Shown here piece by piece: positions 17,491 through 25,699 of a DNA stretch of 64,000 nucleotides. The stretch comes from an uncultured Massilia sp. Its GTDB lineage: Bacteria; Pseudomonadota; Gammaproteobacteria; Burkholderiales; Burkholderiaceae. A program made the translations under genes and the position numbers. Below the pieces are notes generated by a model, which ran no database searches, was not told where the DNA came from, and was given only the letters and a program-made list of their open reading frames with translations. Every line of letters begins with the position of its first letter. Position 1 is the first letter of the stretch. The stretch lies in assembly GCA_946886065.1 (NCBI GenBank), contig CAMPHU010000001.1:1-64000 (forward strand), given 5' to 3'.

Positions 17491-18081
17491 CTATGGTTCA
17501 TTCCTGGCCACAATATGGTCGAGCCTGGCTTCGGTTTTGCCGAACGCCGGGCCCGCCGCGCACAGGCGCTGCACCTGGGCCGGATGCGGCCTGTCCACGT
17601 GGCCGTCCTCGTAGGCCAGCACCTGCAGGCCGCCGGCCTGGGCCAGCGCCAGCAATTCGCCGGGCGCCAGCAGGAAATCCGGGTTCGACGGCTTGCCGTA
17701 GACCTGGTTACCCTGCGCGAAGGTTTCGTAGATCAGGATGCCGTCCGGGCGCAGGCTCGCAGCCAGGTGCGGGAACAAGGGGCGGTACAGGTAATTGGTG
17801 ACGACGATGGCGGCAAAGCGCCCGGCCTCGAAGGGCCAGGGCGAACCGTCCTCGAGGTCGTATTCCATGGCGGCGACACCCTGGCCGGCGGCCGTGGCCA
17901 GCGCCTCCGGCTTGCGGTCCAGCGCCAGCACCGGGTGGCCGAGCGCGGCCAGCAGGCGCGTGTGGCGGCCGCTGCCGCAGGCCAGGTCCAGCACCTCGCC
18001 TTCCGGCACGATGGGGGCAAAGCGCGCCACCCAGGGTGAAGCCGGCAGGTTCATCATGTTGATCGGCGAGTTCGTCATCAT
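17491..18081 (-). CDS. Class I SAM-dependent methyltransferase (TehB-like)
   Basis: A 196-residue protein with motif I VLDLACGSGRHTRLLA (about 30-45), the acidic end of strand 2 (LALDRKPEAL) and the post-III region, so it should bind S-adenosylmethionine. The substrate is not predictable; its size and motif I resemble TehB-type small-molecule methyltransferases. The start is set by the ATGATG whose first ATG overlaps the trpS stop (ATGA), meaning coupled translation. An open frame continues upstream inside trpS, but that part is shadow sequence. Confidence 0.85.
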   Translation of the reverse strand: MMTNSPINMMNLPASPWVARFAPIVPEGEVLDLACGSGRHTRLLAALGHPVLALDRKPEALATAAGQGVAAMEYDLEDGSPWPFEAGRFAAIVVTNYLYRPLFPHLAASLRPDGILIYETFAQGNQVYGKPSNPDFLLAPGELLALAQAGGLQVLAYEDGHVDRPHPAQVQRLCAAGPAFGKTEARLDHIVARNEP

Positions 18082-19292
18082 GTATAGGCAATCCCCATCG
18101 CTTCGCGCACATCGCGCATCGTTTCCTGCGCCAGCTTGCGCGCCTTGTCGCAGCCGTCCGCCACGATCGCGCGCACCAGGGTCGGGTCGTCCAGGTAGGG
18201 CTGGGCGCGTTCGTGCATCGGCTCCTGCTCCGCCAGCACGCCGTCGATGACCGGCTGCTTGCACTCGATGCAGCCGATGCCTGCGCTGGTGCAGCCGTTC
18301 ACCACCCAGTCGCGCGTGGGCGCGTCCGAATACACCTCGTGCAGCTGCCATACCGGGCAGCGCTTCGGCTCGCCCGGGTCGGTGCGGCGCACGCGCGCCG
18401 GGTCGGTGGGCATGGTGCGGATCTTCTTGACCACGCTGTCGCGCTCCTCGCGCAGCGCGATCGCGTTGCCGTAGCTCTTGGACATCTTGCGGCCATCGAG
18501 GCCCGGCAGGCGCGAGGATTCGGTGACCAGGGCCTGCGGCTCGGCCAGGATGATCCGGCGGCTGCCTTCCAGGTAGCCGAACAGGCGCTCGCGGTCGATG
18601 TTCGACAGGCTGCCGGCGTCGTCCAGCATGGCTTTCGCCTGCTCCAGGGCGTCGCTCTCGCCTTCCTGGTGGTAGGCGGTGCGCAGCTCCAGATAGAGTT
18701 TGGCGCGCTTGCTGCCCAGCTTCTTCACGGCCGCCATGGCCTTCTCTTCGAAGCCCTTTTCCTTGCCGTAGATGTGATTGAAGCGGCGTGCGATCTCGCG
18801 CATCATCTCGACGTGCGGGAGCTGGTCCTCGCCCACCGGCACCATGCTGGCGCGGTAGATCAGGACATCGGCCGCCTGCAGCAGCGGGTAGCCGAGGAAG
18901 CCGTAGGTGGCCAGGTCCGTATTTGCCCTATTCGTGGCCAGGTTCTCGATCTGGTCCTTGTAGGTCGGGACGCGTTCGAGCCAGCCGAGCGGCGTGGACA
19001 TCGACAGCAGCAGGTGCAGCTCCGCGTGCTCCGGCACCTTGGACTGGATGAAGATGGTCGCCTGCGACGGATCGATGCCGGCGGCGAGCCAGTCGATCAC
19101 CATGTCCCAGGTGCTGCGCTCGACGATGCCCGGATCGTCGTAGTGCGTGGTCAGCGCGTGCCAGTCGGCGACGAAGAACAGGCAGGGATGCTCGGCCTGC
19201 AAGGTGATCCAGTTCTTCAGGGCGCCATGGTAGTGCCCCAGGTGCAGGGCGCCCGTGGGGCGCATGCCGGAAACGACGCGGTCGGGGTACAT
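18078..19292 (-). CDS. trpS: Tryptophanyl-tRNA synthetase
   Basis: Charges tRNA-Trp. It is a 404-residue class I synthetase with HLGH (17-20) and KMSKS (about 270). A C-terminal extension with CTSAGIGCIECK (about 335-346) carries cysteines, as in the longer, zinc-type bacterial TrpS. It starts at the ATG at 19292, one base from the stop of the site-2 protease gene, and its stop overlaps the methyltransferase start, so the three are one operon. Confidence 0.96.
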   Translation of the reverse strand: MYPDRVVSGMRPTGALHLGHYHGALKNWITLQAEHPCLFFVADWHALTTHYDDPGIVERSTWDMVIDWLAAGIDPSQATIFIQSKVPEHAELHLLLSMSTPLGWLERVPTYKDQIENLATNRANTDLATYGFLGYPLLQAADVLIYRASMVPVGEDQLPHVEMMREIARRFNHIYGKEKGFEEKAMAAVKKLGSKRAKLYLELRTAYHQEGESDALEQAKAMLDDAGSLSNIDRERLFGYLEGSRRIILAEPQALVTESSRLPGLDGRKMSKSYGNAIALREERDSVVKKIRTMPTDPARVRRTDPGEPKRCPVWQLHEVYSDAPTRDWVVNGCTSAGIGCIECKQPVIDGVLAEQEPMHERAQPYLDDPTLVRAIVADGCDKARKLAQETMRDVREAMGIAYT

Positions 19293-19293
19293 G

Positions 19294-19950
19294 TCAGCGC
19301 AGCAGCAGGTACAGGGGCGAGGTGACCAGTTTGAGCATGAAGTCGCCCAGCATCATGACGGGGACGACCCAGAAGCTCAGCAGCTTCAGGAAGATCAGCG
19401 CCAGCACGATGAAGAAGCCGTAGGGCTCGATTGCCGCGAACTTGTAGGCCAGGCGGTGGGGCAACAGGCTGGTGACCACGCGGCCGCCGTCCAATGGCGG
19501 AAGCGGGAACAGGTTGAACGCGAACATCAGCAGGTTGGTGAATACGCCGGCCTCGGCCACCGCGTGCGGAAAGGCTTCGTTGACCTTGAAGGCGTTCAGC
19601 AGCAGCGCCAGCACCAGCCACAGGAAGGCCATCAGGAAGTTCGCGCCGGGGCCGGCCAGGGCCACCCAGGCCATCTGCTTCTTGGGATTGCGCAGGCGGC
19701 TGAAGTCGACCGGTACCGGCTTGGCGTAGCCGAACACGAAACCGCTGGTCAGGTAGAGCGCGATCGGAATGACGATGGTGCCGAACACGTCGATGTGCAC
19801 CAGGGGATTGAGGCTCATGCGGCCCTGTGCATACGCGGTGTTGTCGCCGAAGTACTTGGCGGCGTAGGCGTGGGCGGCTTCGTGCAGGGTAATCGCAAAA
19901 AGAACGGGCAGTGCGTAGACTGCGATGTTACGTATAATTTCTGGATCCAT
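19294..19950 (-). CDS. Site-2 protease family intramembrane metalloprotease
   Basis: A 218-residue integral membrane zinc protease of the short M50 (SREBPS2P/Rv2869-unrelated, FtsH-independent) class. The zinc site is HEAAH (23-27) in the first helix, with the third ligand in NLFPLPPLDGGRV (about 158-170). Unlike RseP it has no PDZ domain. It conserves its place between yciO and trpS seen in many betaproteobacteria. Substrate unknown. The start ATG is at 19950. Confidence 0.93.
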   Translation of the reverse strand: MDPEIIRNIAVYALPVLFAITLHEAAHAYAAKYFGDNTAYAQGRMSLNPLVHIDVFGTIVIPIALYLTSGFVFGYAKPVPVDFSRLRNPKKQMAWVALAGPGANFLMAFLWLVLALLLNAFKVNEAFPHAVAEAGVFTNLLMFAFNLFPLPPLDGGRVVTSLLPHRLAYKFAAIEPYGFFIVLALIFLKLLSFWVVPVMMLGDFMLKLVTSPLYLLLR

Positions 19951-20015
19951 ACCGGGGATTCTAACAGAGCGGCCGCCGGACAGACCGGCAGGCCAAGGGA
20001 TGGGAGAACGCGGCC

Positions 20016-20639
20016 TTACAGGCCGAACACGGACGGGTCTCCCCTGCCCTCGCGCACCAGCTCCGGCGCCGGGCCGGTCAGGTCGACCACGGTGGTGGGT
20101 TCCAGCGTGCCGGCGCCGCCGTCGATCACCAGCTCGATCTGCTTGCCGAGGCGCTCCTGCACCTCTTCCGGATCGGACAGCATGTGGTCGTCGCCCGGCA
20201 GCTGCAAGGTGGTGCCGATCAGCGGCTCGCCCAGTTCTTCCAGCAGCGCCAGGGTGATGCGGTTCTCCGGCACGCGCAGGCCGATGGTCTTGCGCGACGG
20301 GTGGGACAGGCGGCGCGGCAGTTCGCGCGTGGCTTCCAGGATCACCGTGTAGGGCCCCGGCATGGTGGCCTTGAGCAGGCGGTACTGGGCATTGTCGACC
20401 CGCGCGTAGAGCGCGATCTCGGACAGGTCGCGCGCCAGGAGGGTCAGGTGGTGCTTGTCGTCGACGCCGCGGATGCGGCGCAGCTTCTCGACCGCGGCCT
20501 TGTCGTCGAGGCGGCACACCAGCGCATAGGCCGAGTCGGTCGGCGCCGCCACGATCCCTCCCGCGCTGATGATCTGCGCTGCCTGCTTGATCAGGCGCGG
20601 TTGCGGGTTCTCGGGGTGGATCTGGAAGTATTGGCTCAT
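20016..20639 (-). CDS. YciO-type Sua5/YrdC-family protein (L-threonylcarbamoyladenylate synthase-like)
   Basis: A 207-residue protein of the YrdC/Sua5 fold, with the substrate-binding stretch GIVAAPTDSAYAL (about 28-40), the KxR region (KLRRIRG) and PGPYTVIL (about 105-112). Full length and motifs match E. coli YciO (206 residues) rather than TsaC, so a role in t6A tRNA modification is possible but less certain than for TsaC. I start at the ATG at 20639, not the TTG seven codons upstream, because the ATG gives the YciO-like MSQYFQIHP start. Confidence 0.88.
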   Translation of the reverse strand: MSQYFQIHPENPQPRLIKQAAQIISAGGIVAAPTDSAYALVCRLDDKAAVEKLRRIRGVDDKHHLTLLARDLSEIALYARVDNAQYRLLKATMPGPYTVILEATRELPRRLSHPSRKTIGLRVPENRITLALLEELGEPLIGTTLQLPGDDHMLSDPEEVQERLGKQIELVIDGGAGTLEPTTVVDLTGPAPELVREGRGDPSVFGL

Positions 20640-20666
20640 CGGCAGCGGCTCTTTATTCAATCAGGA

Positions 20667-21542
20667 TCAGCGCAGCGACTGGAGCGCGGCGATGCGCTGC
20701 TCCATCGGCGGGTGGGTCGAGAACAGCGCGCCCCAGCCGCCGCCGCTGCCGGAAATGCCGGAAGCGGCCATCGACTGCGGCAGTGCGCCCGGGGCCAGGC
20801 CGCCGAGGCGGGCCAGAGCGTGCTGCATCGGCACCGGGCTGCCCAGCAGCTTGGCCGAACCGGCGTCGGCGCGGAACTCGCGCTTGCGCGAGAACCAGGC
20901 CACGATGATCGAGGCCAGGATGCCGAACACGATCTCGCAGACGAACACGGTGACCATGTAGCCGATGCCCGGCCGCTCGCCCTCGCTGCGCAGCAGGACC
21001 TTGTCGATGAAATAGCCGACCACGCGCGCCAGGAACACGACGAAGGTGTTGACCACGCCCTGGATCAGGGTCAGGGTGACCATGTCGCCGTTGGCGATGT
21101 GGGCCACCTCGTGGCCAAGGACCGCTTCGACCTCGTCGCGGTTCATGCCCTGCAGCAGGCCGGTGGAGACGGCCACCAGGGCGGAATTCTTGAAGGCGCC
21201 GGTGGCGAAGGCGTTCGGTTCGCCCTCGTAGACGGCGACTTCCGGCATGCCGATGCCGGCGCGCTCGGACAGGCGGCGCACGGTGTCGACCAGCCACATC
21301 TCGGTCGGGTTGGCCGGCTGGTCGATGACGCGCGCGCCGGTCGACCACTTGGCCATCGGTTTGCTCATGAGGAGCGAGATGAAGGAGCCGGTGAAGCCGA
21401 CGACCAGCGAGAATATCGCCAGCGCGCCGATATCGATCCCCTGCCCCGTGACGGCCCGGCCCACGCCGAGCAGGTTCAGCACGAGCGACACCACCAGCAC
21501 CACGGCGAGGTTGGTGGCAAGGAACAGGACAATGCGCTTCAT
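20667..21542 (-). CDS. htpX: Membrane protease HtpX
   Basis: Heat-inducible inner-membrane zinc protease (M48) that helps FtsH in removing damaged membrane proteins. The 291 residues have two N-terminal membrane helices, the zinc motif HEVAH (144-148), two further helices and the Glu ligand in [14 protein letters not shown] (about 222-235). The start [11 protein letters not shown] is typical, and a strong GGAGG ribosome site precedes the ATG at 21542. A sigma-32-like promoter lies directly upstream, just after the stop of the esterase gene. Confidence 0.96.
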   Translation of the reverse strand: MKRIVLFLATNLAVVLVVSLVLNLLGVGRAVTGQGIDIGALAIFSLVVGFTGSFISLLMSKPMAKWSTGARVIDQPANPTEMWLVDTVRRLSERAGIGMPEVAVYEGEPNAFATGAFKNSALVAVSTGLLQGMNRDEVEAVLGHEVAHIANGDMVTLTLIQGVVNTFVVFLARVVGYFIDKVLLRSEGERPGIGYMVTVFVCEIVFGILASIIVAWFSRKREFRADAGSAKLLGSPVPMQHALARLGGLAPGALPQSMAASGISGSGGGWGALFSTHPPMEQRIAALQSLR

Positions 21543-21580
21543 GAAGAGGCCTCCTGACAGCTATCGATGACAGGATGCCA

Positions 21581-21609
21581 AGATTGGGCTGCAACACGGA
21601 AAATTCAAG
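21581..21609 (-). promoter_or_regulatory. Sigma-32-like heat-shock promoter of htpX
   Basis: On the minus strand CCCTTGAA, with CTTGAA at 21609-21604, is followed 15 bases later by CCCAATCT (21588-21581), close to the sigma-32 consensus CTTGAAA / CCCCATNT. It lies about 39 bases before the htpX ATG. Confidence 0.7.
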
Positions 21610-21612
21610 GGC

Positions 21613-22707
21613 TCAGCCGGTGCACTCCAGGAAGAAGCGCAACATCTCGGCCGATGCCGACGGCCCTGCGGCATCGGTATGCGAACCATGCGGGTTGCCG
21701 CCCGACCAGGCATGGCCGGCACCGTGCAGCTGCCAGTGCTCCACTACGGTCCGGCTCCCGTCGCGCCAGGTGCTGCGGGTGCAGCGCCGGCCGGCATGGT
21801 CGTGCGCCTCGCTGTGCCGCTGCAGCGGCCCGTCCTGCGCTTTCAGGAACTGGGCCAGCACAGCGTCGCCGTTGCCCGTATTGACCAGGTGGTCGGCGTC
21901 GCCGTGGAACACGATCGCCGGCACGCCCCGGCGCAACTTCTTTGCCTTGCCCGGTTCGCGCATCGCCTTCAGCCCCGACATGAGGTCTTTCGCGCTGCCG
22001 GCGGGCAGGCCGGAATGGACGCCGACTGCCGCGTACACATCGGGATACTCCGCGCCCAGGATGGCCGCCATCGCGCCGCCCGCCGACAGGCCGGCCACGA
22101 ACACCCGCGCCGGGTCGGCGCCGTGCTCGTCCACCAGCTGGCGCGTCATGCCGGCCAGGATCGCGGGCTCGCCGCGCTCCCGCGCCTGGTGCGCCGTTTC
22201 GAACCAGTTCCAGCAGCCGTTATGGTTGGCGCCCTTGTCCTGTTCGGGATAGAGCACCAGGCAGCCGTGCTCCTCGGCCAGCGCATTCATGGCGGTGCCG
22301 GTCGCGAAGTCGCCGGGGTTCTGGGTGCAGCCGTGCAGCATCACGACCAGGGGACGCGGCCCCTTCGCCGGCCGCGCCGGAACATACAGCTTGTAGTTGC
22401 GGGCGCCGGCGGCGCAGCGGTAGCTGCCGTCGATGAAGCGGCCCGGCGCGTGCGCATCCGCCCCTGCGGGACGCGTGGGAGCGTGTGCGCCCGGGCCGTG
22501 CCGGCGGCGCATCCGTTCGCTCCAGCCGGGCGCCTGGTTCAGGTCGACGAATGGCGCATGGGCCGGCTGTGCCGGGACGGCCTGCGGCAGCAGGCCGGAT
22601 TCGGCCAGCGCCTTCTGGATCAGCGCCGTGGCCGCCGACGCGTCCTGCGTCTTCGCGAGCCGGGCCGACTCCATCATCTGGGAGATAAAACGGTCGATTG
22701 GTTTCAT
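21613..22707 (-). CDS. PHB-depolymerase-family (LpqC-like) esterase
   Basis: A 364-residue alpha/beta hydrolase. The first ~90 residues are poorly conserved. The catalytic part starts at about GSYRCAAGARNYKLYVP, with an oxyanion-hole motif HGCTQNP and the nucleophile elbow GLSAGG (Ser near residue 205). The acid and base lie near GDADHLVN and GAGHAWSGG, followed by DAAGPSASAEMLRFF. This group is annotated as PHB depolymerase family esterase; the true substrate may be another ester such as a feruloyl or acetyl group. No signal peptide is seen, so it is probably cytoplasmic. It follows the RHH regulator after eight bases and is probably controlled with it. Confidence 0.88.
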   Translation of the reverse strand: MKPIDRFISQMMESARLAKTQDASAATALIQKALAESGLLPQAVPAQPAHAPFVDLNQAPGWSERMRRRHGPGAHAPTRPAGADAHAPGRFIDGSYRCAAGARNYKLYVPARPAKGPRPLVVMLHGCTQNPGDFATGTAMNALAEEHGCLVLYPEQDKGANHNGCWNWFETAHQARERGEPAILAGMTRQLVDEHGADPARVFVAGLSAGGAMAAILGAEYPDVYAAVGVHSGLPAGSAKDLMSGLKAMREPGKAKKLRRGVPAIVFHGDADHLVNTGNGDAVLAQFLKAQDGPLQRHSEAHDHAGRRCTRSTWRDGSRTVVEHWQLHGAGHAWSGGNPHGSHTDAAGPSASAEMLRFFLECTG

Positions 22708-22715
22708 ACCTGTCC

Positions 22716-23132
22716 TTAAGTGTGTAGGCGGTCCGCCAGGGCTTCCCTGACGGCCGGGGGCGCGACGAATGCGCCGAGGACCTGGACCGAGGCAATGGCC
22801 GCGCGGGCCAGCTCGGGGTCGACATCATCCTCGATGACGGCCAGGCCGAGGACCTGGATTTCCAGTTGCTGCCCGTTCGCCACGACGTGCTCGAGTTCGC
22901 GGCGCGAATAGCGGTGCATGCCCATGACGTAGCGCTTGCGCACGACGGTTTGCCGGATCGTCTCTGCATGCACCTGCAGCAGGTTGCGGATCGCGGTGCG
23001 CACGAAATCGGTGCGGTTCGAATAAAAGCCTTCTTCGACCAGCAGGTCGAGCTGGGCAAGGTCGACCAGCCCGACGTTGACCGTCACCTTGTCGCTGTCA
23101 GGTAATTTTTGCTGTGATGCAACGAGTTTCAT
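22716..23132 (-). CDS. CopG/ribbon-helix-helix transcriptional regulator
   Basis: A 138-residue protein. Residues about 15-55 form a ribbon-helix-helix DNA-binding unit (strand KVTVNVGLVDLAQLDLLV, then helices with SNRTDFVRTAIRNLL). The C-terminal ~80 residues are a possible ligand or oligomerisation region. It is the first gene of a two-gene operon with the esterase. A perfect inverted repeat immediately upstream, with a further half-site, is the likely operator, so the gene is probably autoregulated. ATG at 23132 with a GGGAGAG ribosome site. Confidence 0.88.
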   Translation of the reverse strand: MKLVASQQKLPDSDKVTVNVGLVDLAQLDLLVEEGFYSNRTDFVRTAIRNLLQVHAETIRQTVVRKRYVMGMHRYSRRELEHVVANGQQLEIQVLGLAVIEDDVDPELARAAIASVQVLGAFVAPPAVREALADRLHT

Positions 23133-23148
23133 TGTGCTCTCCCTCTTC

Positions 23149-23179
23149 TATACTCCAGATGGAGTATATCGGGAGTATT
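23149..23179. promoter_or_regulatory. Probable operator of the RHH regulator
   Basis: tatactcc-agat-ggagtata (23149-23168) is a perfect 8-bp inverted repeat. A third half-site, ggagtatt (23172-23179), lies 11 bp from the second, which is one helical turn. On the minus strand the repeat contains a TATACT that could serve as -10, so binding would block the promoter. Confidence 0.65.
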
Positions 23180-23194
23180 TCAAGGTGAGCAGGC

Positions 23195-23222
23195 AAGAAA
23201 AAAGCCCGCGCGGGCGGGCTTT
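23195..23222 (-). terminator. Rho-independent terminator of the cold shock gene
   Basis: On the minus strand, an aaagcccgc / gcgggcttt stem is followed by T residues, about 47 bases beyond the csp stop. Confidence 0.85.
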
Positions 23223-23268
23223 CCTTGATCGTCCTGCTCGGACGCCGTCATGCGGCGCCGGAACGTGG

Positions 23269-23478
23269 TCAGATCGAGCGGATGTTGCTGGCCTTGTCGC
23301 CCTTCGGGCTGGCGGCGCGTTCGAAGGACACGCGCTGGTTTTCGGCCAGGCTCTTGAAACCGTCGGACTGGATGTCCTTGAAGTGTGCGAACAGGTCGCC
23401 GCCGCCTGCGTCAGGGGTGATGAAGCCGAAGCCCTTGGAATCGTTGAACCATTTGACGGTGCCGGTTTGAATAGTCAT
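23269..23478 (-). CDS. CspA-family cold shock protein
   Basis: A 69-residue single cold-shock domain that binds single-stranded RNA and DNA. RNP1 is KGFGFI (15-20). RNP2 reads DLFAHF (28-33) instead of the usual (V/L)FVH(F/Y). WFN at 10-12 is conserved. The ATG at 23478 has AAGG nine bases upstream. About 230 bases separate it from the next gene upstream, which leaves room for a long 5' leader of the cspA type, although I cannot place the promoter with confidence. It is monocistronic, with its own terminator. Confidence 0.95.
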   Translation of the reverse strand: MTIQTGTVKWFNDSKGFGFITPDAGGGDLFAHFKDIQSDGFKSLAENQRVSFERAASPKGDKASNIRSI

Positions 23479-23709
23479 GTTTGAAATACCTTGAGTGAAT
23501 TGGGCGAAATGCCGAAATGCACATGCAAGCAAGCGGGTACAGCAGAGGGAATCAAACAGGACTGCCCAGGGGGCGAGACGGGAGAGAGACCAACGAGACG
23601 ACTTGATGTAGTGCCCGATCAAAGATACAGGACACTGCCCCGTTCACCTAATCATTTCGAAATTTCTTTACTGCTGAGTGCAGAAATTGCCGGTCGTACA
23701 CGTCTGCTG

Positions 23710-24543
23710 TCAGAACCAGTCGTGCCACACGGGCGTCAGCCCTGCCGGCAGCGGCGGCAGCTCCGCGAACTCGACGCGCGCCTCGCCCGGCGCATGGAAA
23801 TCGGTGCCGCGCGAGGCCAGGAAGCCGTAGCGGCGCGCCAGCTCGGCATAGGTCGCGTACTGATCGGGCGTGTGGCTGCCGGTGACCACCTCGATGGTGT
23901 TGCCGCCCAGCTGGCGGAACTCGTCGAACAGCACGCCTTGCGCGGTATCGCTGAATTTATAGCGTCCCGGATGGGCAATCACGGGAATGCCGCCGGCGCC
24001 GCGGATCCAGCCCACGGCATCCGCCAGCGAGGCCCAGCGGTGCGGCACATAGCCCGGCTTGCCTTCCGTGAGATAGCGGCGGAACACCTCCGGGGTCGAA
24101 CCGCAGACGCCGATCTCCACCAGGTAGCGCGCAAAATGGGTGCGCGACATCAGGTCCGGGTTGCCCACGTAATGGAGGGCGCCCTCGTAGGCGCCGGGAA
24201 TGCCGGCCTGCTCCAGCTGGGCGGCGATCTCGCGGGCGCGTGCCTCGCGGCCGTTGCGGGTGGCGGCCAGCCCTTCGATGAGGGCGCGGTTGTCTTCGTC
24301 GACCTGCAGGCCGACGATGTGCACGGTTTCGTTGGCCCAGGTCACCGAGATCTCGACGCCCGCCACGAAGCGCATGCCCAGGTCCTTCGCAGCTGCGCGC
24401 GCCGCCTTGATGCCGCCGACTTCGTCGTGGTCGGTCAGGGCCCAGACGTCGACACCGCTCTTGCGGGCGTAGGCAGCCACCGCGGCCGGTGCGAGCACGC
24501 CGTCGGAGACGTTGGAATGGCAGTGGAGATCGACTTTCAACAT
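23710..24543 (-). CDS. rnm: PHP-domain 5'-3' exoribonuclease (RNase AM / YciV)
   Basis: A 277-residue PHP phosphoesterase. The metal-binding motifs are DLHCHSNVSDG (5-15), TDHDEVGG (about 38-45), GVEIS (about 62-66), HPGRY (about 198-202) and GTDFHAPGE (about 252-260). Related E. coli RNase AM (YciV/TrpH) trims the 5' ends of rRNAs and degrades short oligonucleotides. In many betaproteobacteria it lies next to yciO, S2P and trpS; here cold shock, esterase and htpX genes are in between. The start is the ATG at 24543. Confidence 0.9.
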   Translation of the reverse strand: MLKVDLHCHSNVSDGVLAPAAVAAYARKSGVDVWALTDHDEVGGIKAARAAAKDLGMRFVAGVEISVTWANETVHIVGLQVDEDNRALIEGLAATRNGREARAREIAAQLEQAGIPGAYEGALHYVGNPDLMSRTHFARYLVEIGVCGSTPEVFRRYLTEGKPGYVPHRWASLADAVGWIRGAGGIPVIAHPGRYKFSDTAQGVLFDEFRQLGGNTIEVVTGSHTPDQYATYAELARRYGFLASRGTDFHAPGEARVEFAELPPLPAGLTPVWHDWF

Positions 24544-24664
24544 GGCACGGTAATGGCGAATGCGGCAATGACGCGTTCTGAAACGAAGCATTGTACGCGC
24601 TTTACGGTGGCCCTTGGGCTGCGATCCGCTTGCGCGGGATGCCTGGTCATGCTTGATCGCAAGT

Positions 24665-25699
24665 TTAAAAGTCGTAGCGCAGTCCAAGGGCAAGCGCATG
24701 GCCGCCGCGAATGCTCGCATCGAAATCGGCCAGGCCGCCCCGGGAGGGAGAAAGGGCGGCAGTCTCGGCTTCACGGTAATACTCGGCAAAGAGCTTGTAC
24801 TGGTCCGACAGTGTGTAATCGATGCCCAGATGGACAATCCTGTCGCCGTAGTTTTCCACTTTTGCGAGCATCAGCTTGAGCGTGCCTTTACCCAGCACAT
24901 AGCTGCCGAAGAGGTTGATGGCGCGGTTGCCCTTGCTCGAGAAGCCGCCAGGCTGGAGATTGCCGGTATCGAACAACTCATACTTCAAGGCGAGGTAGAG
25001 CTTGTCGGCCTGGTGCGTGGCGGACAGCCCGTACAGCCGGTTGCCGCCATAGCCCGCATCGCCCCGGTCATCGATGCCTGCGCCGATGCGGGTGTTGCCG
25101 CGGGTATAGGAGGCGGTGGCTTGCCAGCGCCGCGCATCGATGCGTGAAGTCGAGCGCCGGTTGCCGCGGCTGCCGGAATAGGCAGCCGCGAAGGATAAGC
25201 CTTCGAGCTCCGGGCTGGCATAGGCAATGGTCCTGGCGACCCGGAATACCGTATAGGTCGCGTAACCACTGTAGTAACTACTGAACCTATCCACCGGCGC
25301 AGCAATCGCGTTGTAGTAAGGCATCCATTGCTGGCCATAGACCATTGATCCGAAACGGCCCCGCAATCCGATGCGCGCGATCCTGATCGGCTCTTCCTGG
25401 TCATAGGGATCGCGCAACCTGGCATGCGCGGAATCGAGGGGAATCTCGAGTTGACCAACCAGCGCCAGGCCGGAATCGAGCGGATAGTCCAGCTTGACTC
25501 CCAGGCGCGAGTAGGCGTCGCGCACGGAGGTGTACGCGCCGAAGCTGTCGCGGCGGTCTGGGCCGACCCGCTCCAGTTGCGTGCGCAGCGAACCGTAGAA
25601 ATCGAGCGCGGTGGAATTTTGGGCGGCAAGCGTGGCAGAGAGCATGCAGCCCGCTAGCGCAAGCACGAAGCCAGCCGATGCCTTACCTGGTTCAGCCAT
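24665..25699 (-). CDS. Gram-negative porin
   Basis: A 344-residue outer-membrane trimeric-porin-like barrel. After a signal peptide (about residues 1-25, ending ATLAAQ) come alternating amphipathic strands with periplasmic turns (LDFYGSLRTQLERVG; GRFGSMVYGQQWMPYY), and the protein ends in the Phe (LGLRYDF) required by the BAM machinery. The start ATG at 25699 overlaps the marC stop (ATGGCTGA), so the porin is the second gene of a marC-porin unit. It may allow passage of small hydrophilic solutes; specificity cannot be read. Confidence 0.88.
   Translation of the reverse strand: MAEPGKASAGFVLALAGCMLSATLAAQNSTALDFYGSLRTQLERVGPDRRDSFGAYTSVRDAYSRLGVKLDYPLDSGLALVGQLEIPLDSAHARLRDPYDQEEPIRIARIGLRGRFGSMVYGQQWMPYYNAIAAPVDRFSSYYSGYATYTVFRVARTIAYASPELEGLSFAAAYSGSRGNRRSTSRIDARRWQATASYTRGNTRIGAGIDDRGDAGYGGNRLYGLSATHQADKLYLALKYELFDTGNLQPGGFSSKGNRAINLFGSYVLGKGTLKLMLAKVENYGDRIVHLGIDYTLSDQYKLFAEYYREAETAALSPSRGGLADFDASIRGGHALALGLRYDF

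Noticed and set aside
15256..18039. 927-codon plus-strand open frame over bamC and dapA
   Set aside because: Runs across two well-recognised minus-strand genes and their gap; shadow frame.
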